From an uncultured bacterium (GTDB lineage: Bacteria > Nitrospirota > Thermodesulfovibrionia > Thermodesulfovibrionales > Thermodesulfovibrionaceae), in the NCBI GenBank assembly GCA_937924475.1, contig CALDSV010000057.1, forward strand, positions 1 to 37,358: a stretch of 37,358 bases of DNA, given 5' to 3'. A program made the position numbers and the translations under genes. The notes below the pieces were generated by a model that was not told where the DNA came from, did not search any database, and worked only from the letters and a program-made list of their open reading frames with translations. Every line of letters starts with the position of its first letter. Positions within the stretch are counted from its first letter, which is position 1. This document shows positions 15,669 through 25,171 of the stretch, piece by piece.

Positions 15669-17291
15669 ATGGCAGCAAAGCAGTTAATATTTGGTGATGC
15701 AGCAAGACAAGCTGTATTAAGAGGTGTAACAATTTTAACAGATGCAGTAAAAGCTACATTGGGACCAAGAGGAAGAAATGTTGTTATTGATAGAAAATTT
15801 GGTTCTCCCAATGTTACAAAAGATGGTGTAACAGTGGCAAAGGAGATTGAACTTAAAGATCCTTTTGAAAACATGGGAGCTCAGCTTGTTCGTGAAGTAG
15901 CCTCAAAAACTTCTGATGTAGCCGGTGACGGAACTACAACAGCTACTGTCTTAGCTTATGCAATCTACAAAGAAGGCCTTAAGTATGTATCTGCTGGTGC
16001 AAACTCCATGGACCTAAAAAGAGGAATTGACAAAGCTGTTGAGGCTGTTGTAGAGGAGCTCAAGAAAATATCTAAACCTGTAGTAGACAAGAAAGAGATT
16101 GCTCAGGTAGGCACTATTTCTGCCAATAATGATTCATCAATAGGTGAGTTAATTGCCGAGGCTATGGATAAAGTAGGAAAAGACGGTGTTATCACCGTTG
16201 AAGAAGCTAAAGGAATGGCTACAACTCTTGACATAGTAGAGGGAATGCAGTTTGATCGTGGCTACATATCTCCTTACTTTATTACTGATCCAGAGAGACT
16301 TGAATGCATCCTTGAAGATGCCTTTGTCCTCATACATGATAAAAAAATATCCAGCATGAAGGATCTCTTATCAATACTTGAACAAATTGCAAGAATGGGA
16401 AGACCTCTTCTCATAATTGCTGAAGATGTAGAAGGCGAAGCCCTTGCTACTTTAGTAGTGAATAAACTTCGCGGAGTCTTACAAGTATGCGCAGTTAAAG
16501 CTCCAGGATTTGGTGAGAGAAGAAAGGCCATGCTTGAGGACATTGCTATTCTTACTGGTGGAACAGTAATTTCCGAGGACATTGGTCTAAAACTTGAGAA
16601 TGTCAAAATAGAAGATCTTGGAAAAGCAAAGAAAATAATAGTTGACAAAGACAACACTACAATTGTTGAAGGTGCTGGTGATCCTCAAAAGATTCAGGCA
16701 AGAATCAAGCAGATTAAAGTTCAAATTGATGAGACAACCTCTGACTATGATAGAGAAAAACTTCAAGAGCGTCTTGCAAAGCTGGCCGGTGGTGTGGCAA
16801 GAATAAACGTAGGTGCTGCCACTGAAGCTGAGATGAAAGAGAAAAAAGCAAGAGTGGAAGATGCTTTAAATGCTACAAGAGCAGCCGTGGAAGAAGGAAT
16901 TGTTCCTGGTGGTGGAGTAGCTCTTCTAAGATGTCAAAAAGCTCTTAAAGACTTAAAAGTTGATAACCATGATCAGAAACTTGGTGTGGAGATAGTTAAA
17001 AAAGCTCTGGAGGAACCTATTAAACAGATAATTGCCAATGCTGGGGTTGAAGCAACTCTGATTGTAGAGAAAGTTAAGGAAAATAAGAATATCAACTATG
17101 GCTATGATGCATATGCTGAGAAATATGTAGATATGATGGAAGCTGGTATCATTGACCCTACAAAAGTTACAAGAACAGCTCTACAGAATGCTGCCTCTGT
17201 TGCTGGACTTATGTTAACAACAGAGGTGCTTGTTGCAGAAATACCTGAAGAAGAGAAAAAACCACCCATGCCATCCCCTGACATGTACTAA
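15669..17291 (+). CDS. groEL: Chaperonin GroEL
   Basis: A 540-residue ATP-driven folding chaperone of the tetradecameric double ring. It has [10 protein letters not shown] at 31-40, the catalytic Asp52 in [11 protein letters not shown] and the nucleotide motif [11 protein letters not shown] at 87-97. The apical domain motif and the C-terminal equatorial [11 protein letters not shown] are present. The C-terminus ends [11 protein letters not shown] and lacks the flexible GGM repeats of E. coli GroEL. AAAGGAGGGAG precedes the ATG. A single intrinsic terminator follows, so groES-groEL is a self-contained unit. Confidence 0.98.
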   Translation: MAAKQLIFGDAARQAVLRGVTILTDAVKATLGPRGRNVVIDRKFGSPNVTKDGVTVAKEIELKDPFENMGAQLVREVASKTSDVAGDGTTTATVLAYAIYKEGLKYVSAGANSMDLKRGIDKAVEAVVEELKKISKPVVDKKEIAQVGTISANNDSSIGELIAEAMDKVGKDGVITVEEAKGMATTLDIVEGMQFDRGYISPYFITDPERLECILEDAFVLIHDKKISSMKDLLSILEQIARMGRPLLIIAEDVEGEALATLVVNKLRGVLQVCAVKAPGFGERRKAMLEDIAILTGGTVISEDIGLKLENVKIEDLGKAKKIIVDKDNTTIVEGAGDPQKIQARIKQIKVQIDETTSDYDREKLQERLAKLAGGVARINVGAATEAEMKEKKARVEDALNATRAAVEEGIVPGGGVALLRCQKALKDLKVDNHDQKLGVEIVKKALEEPIKQIIANAGVEATLIVEKVKENKNINYGYDAYAEKYVDMMEAGIIDPTKVTRTALQNAASVAGLMLTTEVLVAEIPEEEKKPPMPSPDMY

Positions 17292-17312
17292 GACTTAGCA
17301 TAACAGACTATT

Positions 17313-17344
17313 AAAGGGCAGGGTTCTGACTCTGCCCTTTTTTT
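17313..17344 (+). terminator. Intrinsic terminator after groEL
   Basis: AAAGGGCAG (17313-17321) pairs perfectly with CTGCCCTTT (17332-17340) around a 10-nt loop. A run of T follows directly (17338-17344). It sits 21 nt after the groEL stop and would separate the heat-shock unit from rplI. Confidence 0.9.
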
Positions 17345-17388
17345 ATGTTATCATATATAAAAGTGAAAAATTATGTTAAGGAGGAGAG

Positions 17389-17832
17389 ATGAAAGTTATT
17401 CTCAAAGAAGATATTCCAAATTTAGGGAAAGCTGGACAAATTATTAAAGTCAAAAATGGTTATGCAAGAAATTTCTTATTACCAAAAGGACTTGCTCTAT
17501 TGGCTGATGAAAAAAATATGAAACTTTTAGAGTATCAAAAGAAAAAAATTGAAGAAGAAGCTAAAAAGAAACGCCAAGACTCTGAATCAATTGCACAGAG
17601 ACTTTCAGAAATCCAATTAACCATTAAAGCTAAGGCAGGAGAGGATCAAAGATTATTTGGTTCTGTTACATCTAAGGATATAGCTGAGGCATTAGAAAAA
17701 GAAGGTATTTTGATTGATAAAAAACAAATAAATATCCTTGAACCCATAAAAAGGGTTGGTGAGTATGAAGTAGAAGTGAAATTACCAGCCAATGTGGTGG
17801 CAAAAGTTAAGGTAAATATAATACCTGAATAA
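17389..17832 (+). CDS. rplI: 50S ribosomal protein L9
   Basis: Large-subunit protein of 147 residues that binds 23S rRNA. The N-terminal domain has MKVILKEDIPNLGKAG and KNGYARNFLLPKGLA, followed by the long charged helix (about 45-75) and the C-terminal domain ending in a VEVKLPANVVAKVKV strand. A strong AAGGAGGAGAG ribosome site precedes it. Its TAA shares its final base with the dnaB ATG. The usual neighbours rpsF, ssb and rpsR are not here. Only the rplI-dnaB part of that cluster is kept. Confidence 0.97.
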   Translation: MKVILKEDIPNLGKAGQIIKVKNGYARNFLLPKGLALLADEKNMKLLEYQKKKIEEEAKKKRQDSESIAQRLSEIQLTIKAKAGEDQRLFGSVTSKDIAEALEKEGILIDKKQINILEPIKRVGEYEVEVKLPANVVAKVKVNIIPE

Positions 17833-19217
17833 TGGCCCAAATAAAAAATATAGAAACCTCTGTTGATAGACTCCCTCCTCAAAGTCTTGAGGCAGAACAA
17901 GCTGTCTTAGGAGCAATAATTCTTGAGGGAGAGTCCTTAACAAAGGCTATAGAATTGCTCTCTCCCGATGACTTTTACAGAGAAGCCCACAGAAAAATAT
18001 ACAATGCTATGCTTAATCTCTTTAATCAAAATGAACCTATTGATCTTATTACTTTAACAGAGCATCTAAAAGATAAAGGAGAGCTTGAAGAAATTGGAGG
18101 TTTATCTTACCTAAGCAATCTTGCTACAGTTGTCCCCACTTCAGCCAACATAAGATATCATGCTAAATTGGTAAGGGAAAAGGCACTCTTAAGATCTCTT
18201 ATTAGAGCATGTACAGAAATAGTAACAAAAATCTATGAAGAACCAGAAGATGCAGAGGAAATGATAGACTATGCAGAAAAATTAATTTTTGAAATTTCTG
18301 AAAAAAGAACAAATACAAGTTTTTACCAGATGAAAGATGTGGTTAAACAGACTTTTAAAATAATTGAATCAATGTATGAAAGAAAAGCTGTTATAACAGG
18401 AATTCCCTCAGGATTTAAAGATTTAGATGAACTGACAAGCGGATTTCAACCAGGAGACTTAATAATAATTGGCGGTAGACCAGGAATGGGCAAAACAGCC
18501 TTCTCCCTTAACATTGCTCAACATGTAGGTGTAGAAATGGGTGAACCCGTTGCCTTCTTCAGTCTTGAAATGTCAAAAGAACAAATAGCTATGAGGCTGC
18601 TGAGCTCTCTTGCCTTCGTTAATGCTTCAGCATTAAGAAAAGGTTTTATTGGAAAAAGAGATTGGGAAAGATTAACTGAAGCTGCTGTAAGGCTCAGTGA
18701 AGCTCCCATATACATAGATGATTCATCGCAGATGAGTGTCCTTGAAATAAGAGCTAAAGCAAGAAGGCTGAAAATGGAAAAAGGTAAGCTTAGTCTCATC
18801 ATAATAGATTACTTACAACTTATGAAAAGTCGTACTACCTATGATAGAAGAGAACAGGAAATATCTGAAATTTCGCGATCTTTAAAGGCCATGGCAAAAG
18901 AACTTAAAGTGCCTGTTATTGCTCTGAGTCAATTAAATCGTTCTGTAGAAAAAACTACTGATAGGCGTCCTACTTTAGCTAATCTAAGAGAATCAGGAGC
19001 CATAGAACAAGATGCAGATGTAATTATTTTCCTTTACAGAGATGAGGTTTATAACAAGAAAAATCCAGCTAATAAGGGTAAAGCCGAAGTAATCGTAGCA
19101 AAACAGAGAAATGGTCCTACAGACACAGTTAATCTTACTTTTCTTGAAGAATATACCCGTTTTCTTGATTTTACAGATAAATATACTGGCACTGAAACAT
19201 TAGAAGAGGAGATTTAA
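17832..19217 (+). CDS. dnaB: Replicative DNA helicase DnaB
   Basis: Hexameric 5'-3' helicase of the replication fork, 461 residues. The N-terminal domain begins RLPPQSLEAEQAVLG (primase-interacting). The RecA-like C-terminal domain has Walker A GGRPGMGKTAF with Lys221, Walker B IIIDYLQLM and the arginine-finger region GAIEQDADVIIFLYRDEVY. No intein interrupts it. It starts at the overlapping ATG after rplI and is followed 1 nt later by the MEMO-family gene. Confidence 0.97.
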   Translation: MAQIKNIETSVDRLPPQSLEAEQAVLGAIILEGESLTKAIELLSPDDFYREAHRKIYNAMLNLFNQNEPIDLITLTEHLKDKGELEEIGGLSYLSNLATVVPTSANIRYHAKLVREKALLRSLIRACTEIVTKIYEEPEDAEEMIDYAEKLIFEISEKRTNTSFYQMKDVVKQTFKIIESMYERKAVITGIPSGFKDLDELTSGFQPGDLIIIGGRPGMGKTAFSLNIAQHVGVEMGEPVAFFSLEMSKEQIAMRLLSSLAFVNASALRKGFIGKRDWERLTEAAVRLSEAPIYIDDSSQMSVLEIRAKARRLKMEKGKLSLIIIDYLQLMKSRTTYDRREQEISEISRSLKAMAKELKVPVIALSQLNRSVEKTTDRRPTLANLRESGAIEQDADVIIFLYRDEVYNKKNPANKGKAEVIVAKQRNGPTDTVNLTFLEEYTRFLDFTDKYTGTETLEEEI

Positions 19218-19218
19218 T

Positions 19219-20028
19219 ATGATATCACGCAAGCCCGCAGTAGCTGGCTATTTTTATCCTTCAAATCAAAGAGAACTGCTAAGGGAATTAGAAGAATACA
19301 TGCCTTCAAAAGGAAATCTCAATGTAATTGGTGCCATTTGTCCCCATGCTGGTTATATATATTCAGGAAGTGTAGCAGGGTTGGTATACTCTAAGATAAA
19401 ACCTAAAAACATTTATGTTTTATTGGGGCCAAATCACACAGGATATGGACCTCATATTTCCATCATGAATGAAGGCCAATGGGAATTACCAATCGGAAAG
19501 TTAGAAATTCATGAAGAGTTGGCAAATAGCATAATTAATAATTTTTCTAAAGCAGAAAAAGACTTTCAGGCTCATATTTATGAACATTCCTTAGAAGTTC
19601 AGTTACCTTTTATCTATAAATTAAATAAGGAAGCCAAATTTGTTCCTATTACTTTAAAAATGATTGATTTTAAAGATGCTTTAGAGCTGGCTACAGTTAT
19701 AGCATCATCTTTAAAAGAACTTCAACTTGCAGAGGATACAATTATTATTGCAAGTACTGACATGAGTCATTATCTTCCTGATAGCCTTGCAAGGAGAGTT
19801 GATTCATTAGTAATAGAGCAGATTAAAAATTTTGATCCGGAAGGTCTTTATAACACTGTTTTATCCCATCAAATCTCTATGTGTGGTTTTCTTCCTACTG
19901 TTACCATGCTTATAGCCTCAAAGATGCTCGGAGCAAAAGAAGTCCAGATTATTAAATATACTACCTCTGCAGAGGTAAGCAGAGACTATGAAAGAGTTGT
20001 GGGTTATTTAGGTGCAATTATTCTCTAA
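19219..20028 (+). CDS. amrB: MEMO1-family protein (AmmeMemoRadiSam protein B-like)
   Basis: A 269-residue soluble protein related to human MEMO1 and to extradiol dioxygenases. Sites equivalent to the metal-binding residues of MEMO1 are kept as His43 (CPHAGYIYSG), His73 (LGPNHTGYG) and Cys222 (SMCGFLP). His123 and His184 are further conserved histidines. In many bacteria and archaea this protein is encoded with an AMMECR1 domain protein and a radical SAM enzyme. Neither lies in this window. It follows dnaB by 1 nt with a GAGGAG ribosome site. Function is unproven, so I give only the family. Confidence 0.9.
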   Translation: MISRKPAVAGYFYPSNQRELLRELEEYMPSKGNLNVIGAICPHAGYIYSGSVAGLVYSKIKPKNIYVLLGPNHTGYGPHISIMNEGQWELPIGKLEIHEELANSIINNFSKAEKDFQAHIYEHSLEVQLPFIYKLNKEAKFVPITLKMIDFKDALELATVIASSLKELQLAEDTIIIASTDMSHYLPDSLARRVDSLVIEQIKNFDPEGLYNTVLSHQISMCGFLPTVTMLIASKMLGAKEVQIIKYTTSAEVSRDYERVVGYLGAIIL

Positions 20029-20620
20029 GTTTCAACTTACAGCAGCCATATTAGCAGGAGGTAAATCCTCCAGAATAAAGAAACCCAAGTGTTTAATATC
20101 TCTTGAAAAGGAAAAATTGATTGAAATTATAATAAAAAAATTAGACAAACTATTTGATGAAATTTTTATAGTAACCAATTTCCCTGAACTGTATTTCTCC
20201 CAGGGTATAAATCTATTAGGTGACCTTTTCCCCTTTCGAGGACCTATGGCTGGCATCCAGGTTGCTTTGAAAAATTCAAAATTCCATGTTTTCGCCTTTG
20301 CCTGTGATATGCCCTTCGTGGAGGAGAGAGTAATTTTTGAAATTGCAGAGAGACATTTTCAAAATAAATCTACTATAACAGTTTGCTCTTATGAAGGGAA
20401 ACTTTATCCTTTACCAGGAATTTATGGTAAAAATGTTTTACCCTATATTGAAAAATTATTGCCAGAAGACAAATTAAGTATGACAAAATTAATATATTCT
20501 GTTAAGTCTCAGATAATTGATGTAGCAAATTTAGACATTAAAGGAGTATCCTTTGTTAATATAAATACACAGGAAGACTTGGAAAAAATAAAACAAGGAG
20601 GGATACAATGTTCGGTTTAG
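20012..20620 (+). CDS. mobA: Molybdenum cofactor guanylyltransferase MobA-like
   Basis: Transfers GMP from GTP to molybdopterin to make the guanine-dinucleotide cofactor. The 202-residue protein shows the N-terminal nucleotide-binding signature [12 protein letters not shown] (11-22) followed by a Lys in KPKCL. Later come [14 protein letters not shown] and the metal-binding FACDMPF. The GTG start at 20012 overlaps the MEMO gene by 17 nt, and a Shine-Dalgarno is poor. A start a few codons later is possible. Direct coupling to tatA suggests supply of a cofactor for exported molybdoenzymes. Confidence 0.9.
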   Translation: MQLFSKFQLTAAILAGGKSSRIKKPKCLISLEKEKLIEIIIKKLDKLFDEIFIVTNFPELYFSQGINLLGDLFPFRGPMAGIQVALKNSKFHVFAFACDMPFVEERVIFEIAERHFQNKSTITVCSYEGKLYPLPGIYGKNVLPYIEKLLPEDKLSMTKLIYSVKSQIIDVANLDIKGVSFVNINTQEDLEKIKQGGIQCSV

Positions 20621-20796
20621 GAACACAAGAATTACTTATTATTTTAGTTATAGTGATTGTCCTTTTCGGAGCAACAAGATTACCTCAGATTGGTAAAGGT
20701 ATAGGCGAAGCAATAAAAAACTTTAAGAAGGCCACATCAGAAAAAGATGAGATAGATGTAACGCCTAAAAAGGAAAATCAAGAAGACAAGAAATAG
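20608..20796 (+). CDS. tatA: Twin-arginine translocase subunit TatA
   Basis: A 62-residue membrane protein that forms the pore-like part of the Tat export system for folded, often cofactor-bearing proteins. One transmembrane helix lies at residues 8-20, followed by [23 protein letters not shown], the hinge and amphipathic helix, and a short charged tail. An AAGGAGGG ribosome site lies in the end of mobA, with which it overlaps by 13 nt. TatC is not in the window. TatA and TatE cannot be told apart here. Confidence 0.95.
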   Translation: MFGLGTQELLIILVIVIVLFGATRLPQIGKGIGEAIKNFKKATSEKDEIDVTPKKENQEDKK

Positions 20797-20798
20797 AT

Positions 20799-21899
20799 GT
20801 GAGTAGATTTCTTCAAGCAGAGATAGATTTAAGAGCATTAATAAACAATTTTAATCTGATAAAGTCCCTCATAAAAAGGACAAAGAGCCAAATTAAGATA
20901 ATTGCTATTGTGAAAGCCGATGCCTATGGACATGGAGCAGTAGAAGTATCAAAAACATTGGAAAAGTATCAGGTAGACTACTTAGGAGTCGCCTTTTATG
21001 AGGAGGCTGTTTTATTAAGAGAAGCCAATATAAAATGCCCCATCCTCCTTCTGTTTGATAGAGAGATTGAAGGTGTTTTCAAATACAATCTTATTCCTGT
21101 TATATTTGATTTAGAACAGGCAAAAGAACTATCAAAATATGCCCAGAAGAAAGGTAAAAACATTAATGTCCATCTTAAAATTGAAACAGGTATGGGAAGA
21201 CTGGGATTACATGGAGATATTTTTAAACAGATTGACACTATTATTAAAATGCCTAATATCCGAGTAGAAGGTATAATGAGCCATCTGTCTAATGCTGAAG
21301 ACCCTCTTTGGAGTTCAGAGCAAATAGAGAAATTAAAGGAAATAAAAAACTACTTAAGTATTTTGGGAATTAGTCCTTTCTTTCATATAGCAAATTCTAC
21401 AGGATTGTTCTTAAAAAATGCCTTATTTGATGCTGTAAGACCTGGAATCATGCTCTATGGCTATTCAAATAATACAGAAGGCTTAAAAACCTGCATGAGT
21501 TTAAGGACAAAATTGCTTGATATAAGAAAACTTCCTAAAAATATGCCAATAAGCTATGGTAAAACTTACTTTACAAAGAGAGATAGTCTCATCGGTATAG
21601 TACCTATAGGATATGCTGATGGATATTTTAGAAGAATTAGCAATAGAGGTTTTATGCTCATAAAAGGTAAAAAGGTTCCTGTTGTAGGTACAGTTTGCAT
21701 GGATTTAACAATGATTGACCTTACTGATTTAGAGGGAGTGAAAGTAGGCGATGAAGTAATAATACTGGGAAACAGTGAGGCTGAAAAAATAACTGCTTGG
21801 GATATTGCCCAATGGGCAGATACAATACCCTATGAGGTCTTAACATCCCTTGGCAGTAAAGCAAGGAAAAAATATATTTATGGAGGAGATGAATTATGA
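20799..21899 (+). CDS. alr: Alanine racemase
   Basis: PLP enzyme converting L- to D-alanine for peptidoglycan, 366 residues. The PLP lysine is Lys39 in IVKADAYGHG. The second catalytic residue, a tyrosine, lies in PIGYADGYFRR. MGRLGLHG and GTVCMDLTMIDLT are also family landmarks. The start is GTG at 20799, two nt after the tatA stop; an ATG at 20797 is out of use because it is followed directly by a stop. It overlaps the aminotransferase by ATGA. Confidence 0.96.
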   Translation: MSRFLQAEIDLRALINNFNLIKSLIKRTKSQIKIIAIVKADAYGHGAVEVSKTLEKYQVDYLGVAFYEEAVLLREANIKCPILLLFDREIEGVFKYNLIPVIFDLEQAKELSKYAQKKGKNINVHLKIETGMGRLGLHGDIFKQIDTIIKMPNIRVEGIMSHLSNAEDPLWSSEQIEKLKEIKNYLSILGISPFFHIANSTGLFLKNALFDAVRPGIMLYGYSNNTEGLKTCMSLRTKLLDIRKLPKNMPISYGKTYFTKRDSLIGIVPIGYADGYFRRISNRGFMLIKGKKVPVVGTVCMDLTMIDLTDLEGVKVGDEVIILGNSEAEKITAWDIAQWADTIPYEVLTSLGSKARKKYIYGGDEL

Positions 21900-23086
21900 T
21901 TTCACAGAGAGCAAAAAACATTAAACCATCACCAACTCTTGCTGTAGATTCAAAGGCAAAGGAAATGAAAGCAAAAGGTTTAGATGTTGTTAATTTTGGA
22001 GTAGGAGAGCCTGATTTTGATACACCACCACATATTAAAGAAGCTGCAATAAAAGCAATAAAAGATGGCTTTACTAAATATACTCCAGTGGGAGGGATTG
22101 ATGAATTAAAAGAAGCAATAATAGAAAAGTTTGAAAGAGACAATAAAGTAAAATACAGTAAAGAGAATATAATTGTCTCCTGTGGTGCTAAGCATTCTCT
22201 CTATAATATTGCTCAAGCTCTTTTTAATCCCGGTGATGAGGTAATAATTCCCTCACCTTACTGGGTTTCCTACCCAGATCAAGTTATTCTAAATGATGCT
22301 GTGCCTGTTTTTGTAGAAACTTATGAAGAAGATAATTTTACCTTAAGACCTGAAATTTTGAAGCAAAAAATTACTCCAAAAACAAAAGCCATTATATTGA
22401 ATTCTCCCTCAAATCCTACAGGTTTTATTTACGATAAAAAAACCCTTCAGGAAATTGCTGAAATAGCAATAAAAAATGACATATACATAATCTCCGATGA
22501 AATTTATGAAAAACTAATATATGAAGATAATCAACATATAAGCATTGCTTCCTTAGATGAAGAGATAAAGAACAAAACAATAGTTGTAAATGGCGTCAGT
22601 AAATCTTACGCAATGACAGGATGGAGAATAGGTTATGCCGCAGGACCTGTAGAAATAATTAAAGCAATGACAAAAATACAGAGTCAGTCTACATCAAATC
22701 CCACCTCTATAGCCCAAAAAGCAGCAGTTGCAGCCTTACGAGGTCCACAGGACTGTGTAGAGCAAATGAGAGCAGAATTTGAAAAAAGAAGAAATTACTT
22801 AGTAGAACAATTAAATAAAATAAAGGGATTTTCCTGCAAAATGCCTCAAGGAGCCTTTTATGCTTTCCCAAATATAAAGGCAATTGTTGGGAAAAAAGTA
22901 GGAGCACACCTGCTTAATACCTCAATGGAGGTAAGTATTTATCTGCTTGAAAAGGCTCAAGTGGCCCTTGTGCCGGGTTCAGCTTTTGGTGCTGAAGAAT
23001 ACTTGAGAATATCTTATGCCACAAGTCTTGATAACCTAAAAAAAGGTATAGAAAGAATAAGGAAAGCTTTGGAAGAAATAGCATGA
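21896..23086 (+). CDS. Pyridoxal phosphate aminotransferase, aspartate aminotransferase type
   Basis: Class I aminotransferase of 396 residues, resembling the Ib subgroup of thermophilic aspartate aminotransferases. The PLP-binding lysine is Lys236 in VNGVSKSYAMTGWRIGY. The PLP phosphate/aldehyde site NSPSNPTG is at 169-176, and YLRISYAT carries the substrate-carboxylate arginine. The ATG overlaps the alr stop. A Shine-Dalgarno GGAGGAG lies in the end of alr. Exact substrate range (aspartate, prephenate, others) cannot be decided by eye. Confidence 0.93.
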   Translation: MISQRAKNIKPSPTLAVDSKAKEMKAKGLDVVNFGVGEPDFDTPPHIKEAAIKAIKDGFTKYTPVGGIDELKEAIIEKFERDNKVKYSKENIIVSCGAKHSLYNIAQALFNPGDEVIIPSPYWVSYPDQVILNDAVPVFVETYEEDNFTLRPEILKQKITPKTKAIILNSPSNPTGFIYDKKTLQEIAEIAIKNDIYIISDEIYEKLIYEDNQHISIASLDEEIKNKTIVVNGVSKSYAMTGWRIGYAAGPVEIIKAMTKIQSQSTSNPTSIAQKAAVAALRGPQDCVEQMRAEFEKRRNYLVEQLNKIKGFSCKMPQGAFYAFPNIKAIVGKKVGAHLLNTSMEVSIYLLEKAQVALVPGSAFGAEEYLRISYATSLDNLKKGIERIRKALEEIA

Positions 23087-23961
23087 ATGATCTTAAATTT
23101 GGCTATGTTGCTATAATAGGAAAACCAAATGTAGGAAAATCAACACTTTTGAATACTATTTTGGGACAAAAAATATCAATTGTTACAGAAAAACCTCAAA
23201 CAACTCGTAATAAAATTTTGGGAATTAAAAATACCCCGCAGGCTCAAATAGTTTTTATCGATACTCCTGGAATTCATAAGCCAAAACACAAGCTGGGAGA
23301 ATTCATGGTTAAACAATCCTATGAAGCAATAGATTTGGTAGACTTAATATTACTGATGGTAGAACCAAAAATTCCAAAAGAATTAGAGATATCAATTATT
23401 GAAAGGCTAAAAACAATAAAAAAACCAGTAATCCTTTTAATCAATAAAATCGACACTATTAACAAAAGAGACTTGCTACCAATAATAGATTTTTACAAGA
23501 ATATTTTTAACTTCATCGAAATCATTCCTATTTCTGCCCTCAAAAATGACGGGATTGATAGACTTATTGAAAGAATAATTTTTTATTTACCAACAGGACA
23601 AAAACTTTATCCAGTGGATATGGTAACTGATTTAGCTGAACGATTTATAGCTGCTGAATTTCTGAGGGAGAAAATAATGAAATATACAGAGGATGAAATT
23701 CCCTATTCAGTAGCCGTTGATATTGAAAAATGGGAAGAGAGTAAAAATTTAATTAGAATTAGCGCTAATATTTATGTTGAAAGAGAAGGTCAAAAAATTA
23801 TTATAATAGGTAAAAAGGGAGAAAAGATTAAAAGGATTTCTTCCGAAGCAAGGATAGACTTGGAGAGATTGTTTGGGATAAAAATTTTTCTTGAGGTTTG
23901 GATAAAGGTTAGAAAAAAATGGCGTCAAAAAGATATTTTATTAAAATCTTTGGGGTATTAA
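23083..23961 (+). CDS. era: GTPase Era
   Basis: Essential GTPase that helps mature the 16S rRNA 3' end and 30S assembly. G1 is GKPNVGKST at residues 13-21, G3 is DTPG at 60-63 and G4 is NKID. A C-terminal KH domain contains IIIIGKKGEKIKRI, the RNA-binding GxxG loop. The 292-residue length is normal. Its ATG overlaps the aminotransferase stop in ATGA form. Neighbours recO and DUF151 follow in the usual era-recO order. Confidence 0.96.
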   Translation: MNDLKFGYVAIIGKPNVGKSTLLNTILGQKISIVTEKPQTTRNKILGIKNTPQAQIVFIDTPGIHKPKHKLGEFMVKQSYEAIDLVDLILLMVEPKIPKELEISIIERLKTIKKPVILLINKIDTINKRDLLPIIDFYKNIFNFIEIIPISALKNDGIDRLIERIIFYLPTGQKLYPVDMVTDLAERFIAAEFLREKIMKYTEDEIPYSVAVDIEKWEESKNLIRISANIYVEREGQKIIIIGKKGEKIKRISSEARIDLERLFGIKIFLEVWIKVRKKWRQKDILLKSLGY

Positions 23962-23962
23962 A

Positions 23963-24415
23963 ATGTTAATAGAAATGAAAGTAGAGGGATTGCTTTTTGA
24001 TCCAAGAAGTGGCATGTACATTCTTTTACTTCAACAGATAGATGGAGACGAGACTCTTCCTATTTGGATAGGAAAACCAGAAGCAGACTCCATAGCCTTA
24101 GCCTTAGGAAAGGTGATAACTCCCAGACCCTTAACCCACGATTTAATAAAAAATATTTTAGAGGAATTGAAGATAAAGATCACAAAAATTGTAATAACAG
24201 ATTTAATCGATAACACCTACTACGCCCTAATCTATGCTTTTGATGGCGTAGAGGAAAAAACAATTGATTCCAGACCCTCTGATGCAGTAGCTATTGCATT
24301 GAGAGTTCAAGCACCTATTTATGTGGAAGAAGGAATTTTTGAATTGAGAAAAGCTGATGAATTAGAGGAATGGCTAAAAAATCTAAAACCTGAAGACTTC
24401 GGAAATATTATGTAA
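23963..24415 (+). CDS. DUF151 bifunctional nuclease family protein
   Basis: A 150-residue soluble protein of the DUF151/bifunctional nuclease (BFN) family, some plant and bacterial members of which cleave DNA and RNA. The signature is LPIWIGKPEADSIALAL near residues 31-48 and RPSDAVAIALR near 107-117, plus PIYVEEGIF. It lies one nt after era and 4 nt before recO, a context that supports DNA/RNA maintenance. Biochemical activity of this copy is unproven. Confidence 0.88.
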   Translation: MLIEMKVEGLLFDPRSGMYILLLQQIDGDETLPIWIGKPEADSIALALGKVITPRPLTHDLIKNILEELKIKITKIVITDLIDNTYYALIYAFDGVEEKTIDSRPSDAVAIALRVQAPIYVEEGIFELRKADELEEWLKNLKPEDFGNIM

Positions 24416-24419
24416 CTTA

Positions 24420-25136
24420 ATGATATATTCCTCTGAAGCTATCGTTCTTGAAAACAGAGATTATGGTGAAGCAGATCTAATAGTAACTTACCTAACAAAA
24501 GAATTCGGTCTAATAAATCTATTTGCTAAGAGTCCAAGAAAGATTAGGAGTAAATTTGGAAGCTCTCTTGAGCCTCTTACCTATTCAAAAATATCCTTTA
24601 TTGGCAGAGAGGAAAGACTTCAGAAAATAATACAATCAGATATTCTTTACTCTTTTCAAAAAATAAGAGATAACTATAAACTCTATCTAAAGTTTTCAGA
24701 TACCTTAAATCTTATCATTAAATTTTTACCCAAAAAAGAAAAAAATTCTGAACTCTTTCATCTTCTACTTCATGTTCTAAGAGAAGTTGAAAAATCTGAA
24801 AGATGGGAGACTTATAACCTTTTTCTGAAAATAAACATATTGAAAATATTAGGATATTTTCCCGATATGATGCATTGCGGTATTTGTGGTAAAAGCCTCC
24901 TGAAAGAATCTTTTTATTCAAAAGGCTTTTTTTTCTGTAAAAGCTGTTTTTTGAAAAATAAAAGTTCCTCCAAAGACATGGGAGATTACAGAATATCATA
25001 TCATATTTTAAAATTTCTAAACTCCTTCTCTAAGTGGCCCATTGGTCATTTAGGAAGAGTTAAAATAAATGAACAATTAATTAAAGAAGTGGATTACTTT
25101 ATTAAGGAGCATATGGCTGTGACTATTAAAGTATGA
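24420..25136 (+). CDS. recO: DNA repair protein RecO
   Basis: Recombination mediator of the RecFOR pathway, loading RecA on SSB-coated single strands. The 238 residues start SSEAIVLENRDYGEADLIVTYLT, the OB-fold domain of this family. A zinc-binding arrangement follows in the second half as CGICGKSLL, then CKSCF about 20 residues later, giving two CxxC pairs. No good Shine-Dalgarno was found before the ATG, so coupling to the upstream gene or a very short leader is likely. Identification is firm from domain layout and the era-recO order. Confidence 0.94.
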   Translation: MIYSSEAIVLENRDYGEADLIVTYLTKEFGLINLFAKSPRKIRSKFGSSLEPLTYSKISFIGREERLQKIIQSDILYSFQKIRDNYKLYLKFSDTLNLIIKFLPKKEKNSELFHLLLHVLREVEKSERWETYNLFLKINILKILGYFPDMMHCGICGKSLLKESFYSKGFFFCKSCFLKNKSSSKDMGDYRISYHILKFLNSFSKWPIGHLGRVKINEQLIKEVDYFIKEHMAVTIKV

Positions 25137-25171
25137 TATGATATAAAAATATGAAGATAGCGGAGGAATTT

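Noticed and set aside
16274-16657. Antisense open frame of 127 codons over groEL
   Set aside because: It is a shadow of the strongly conserved groEL frame, without promoter or ribosome site support.
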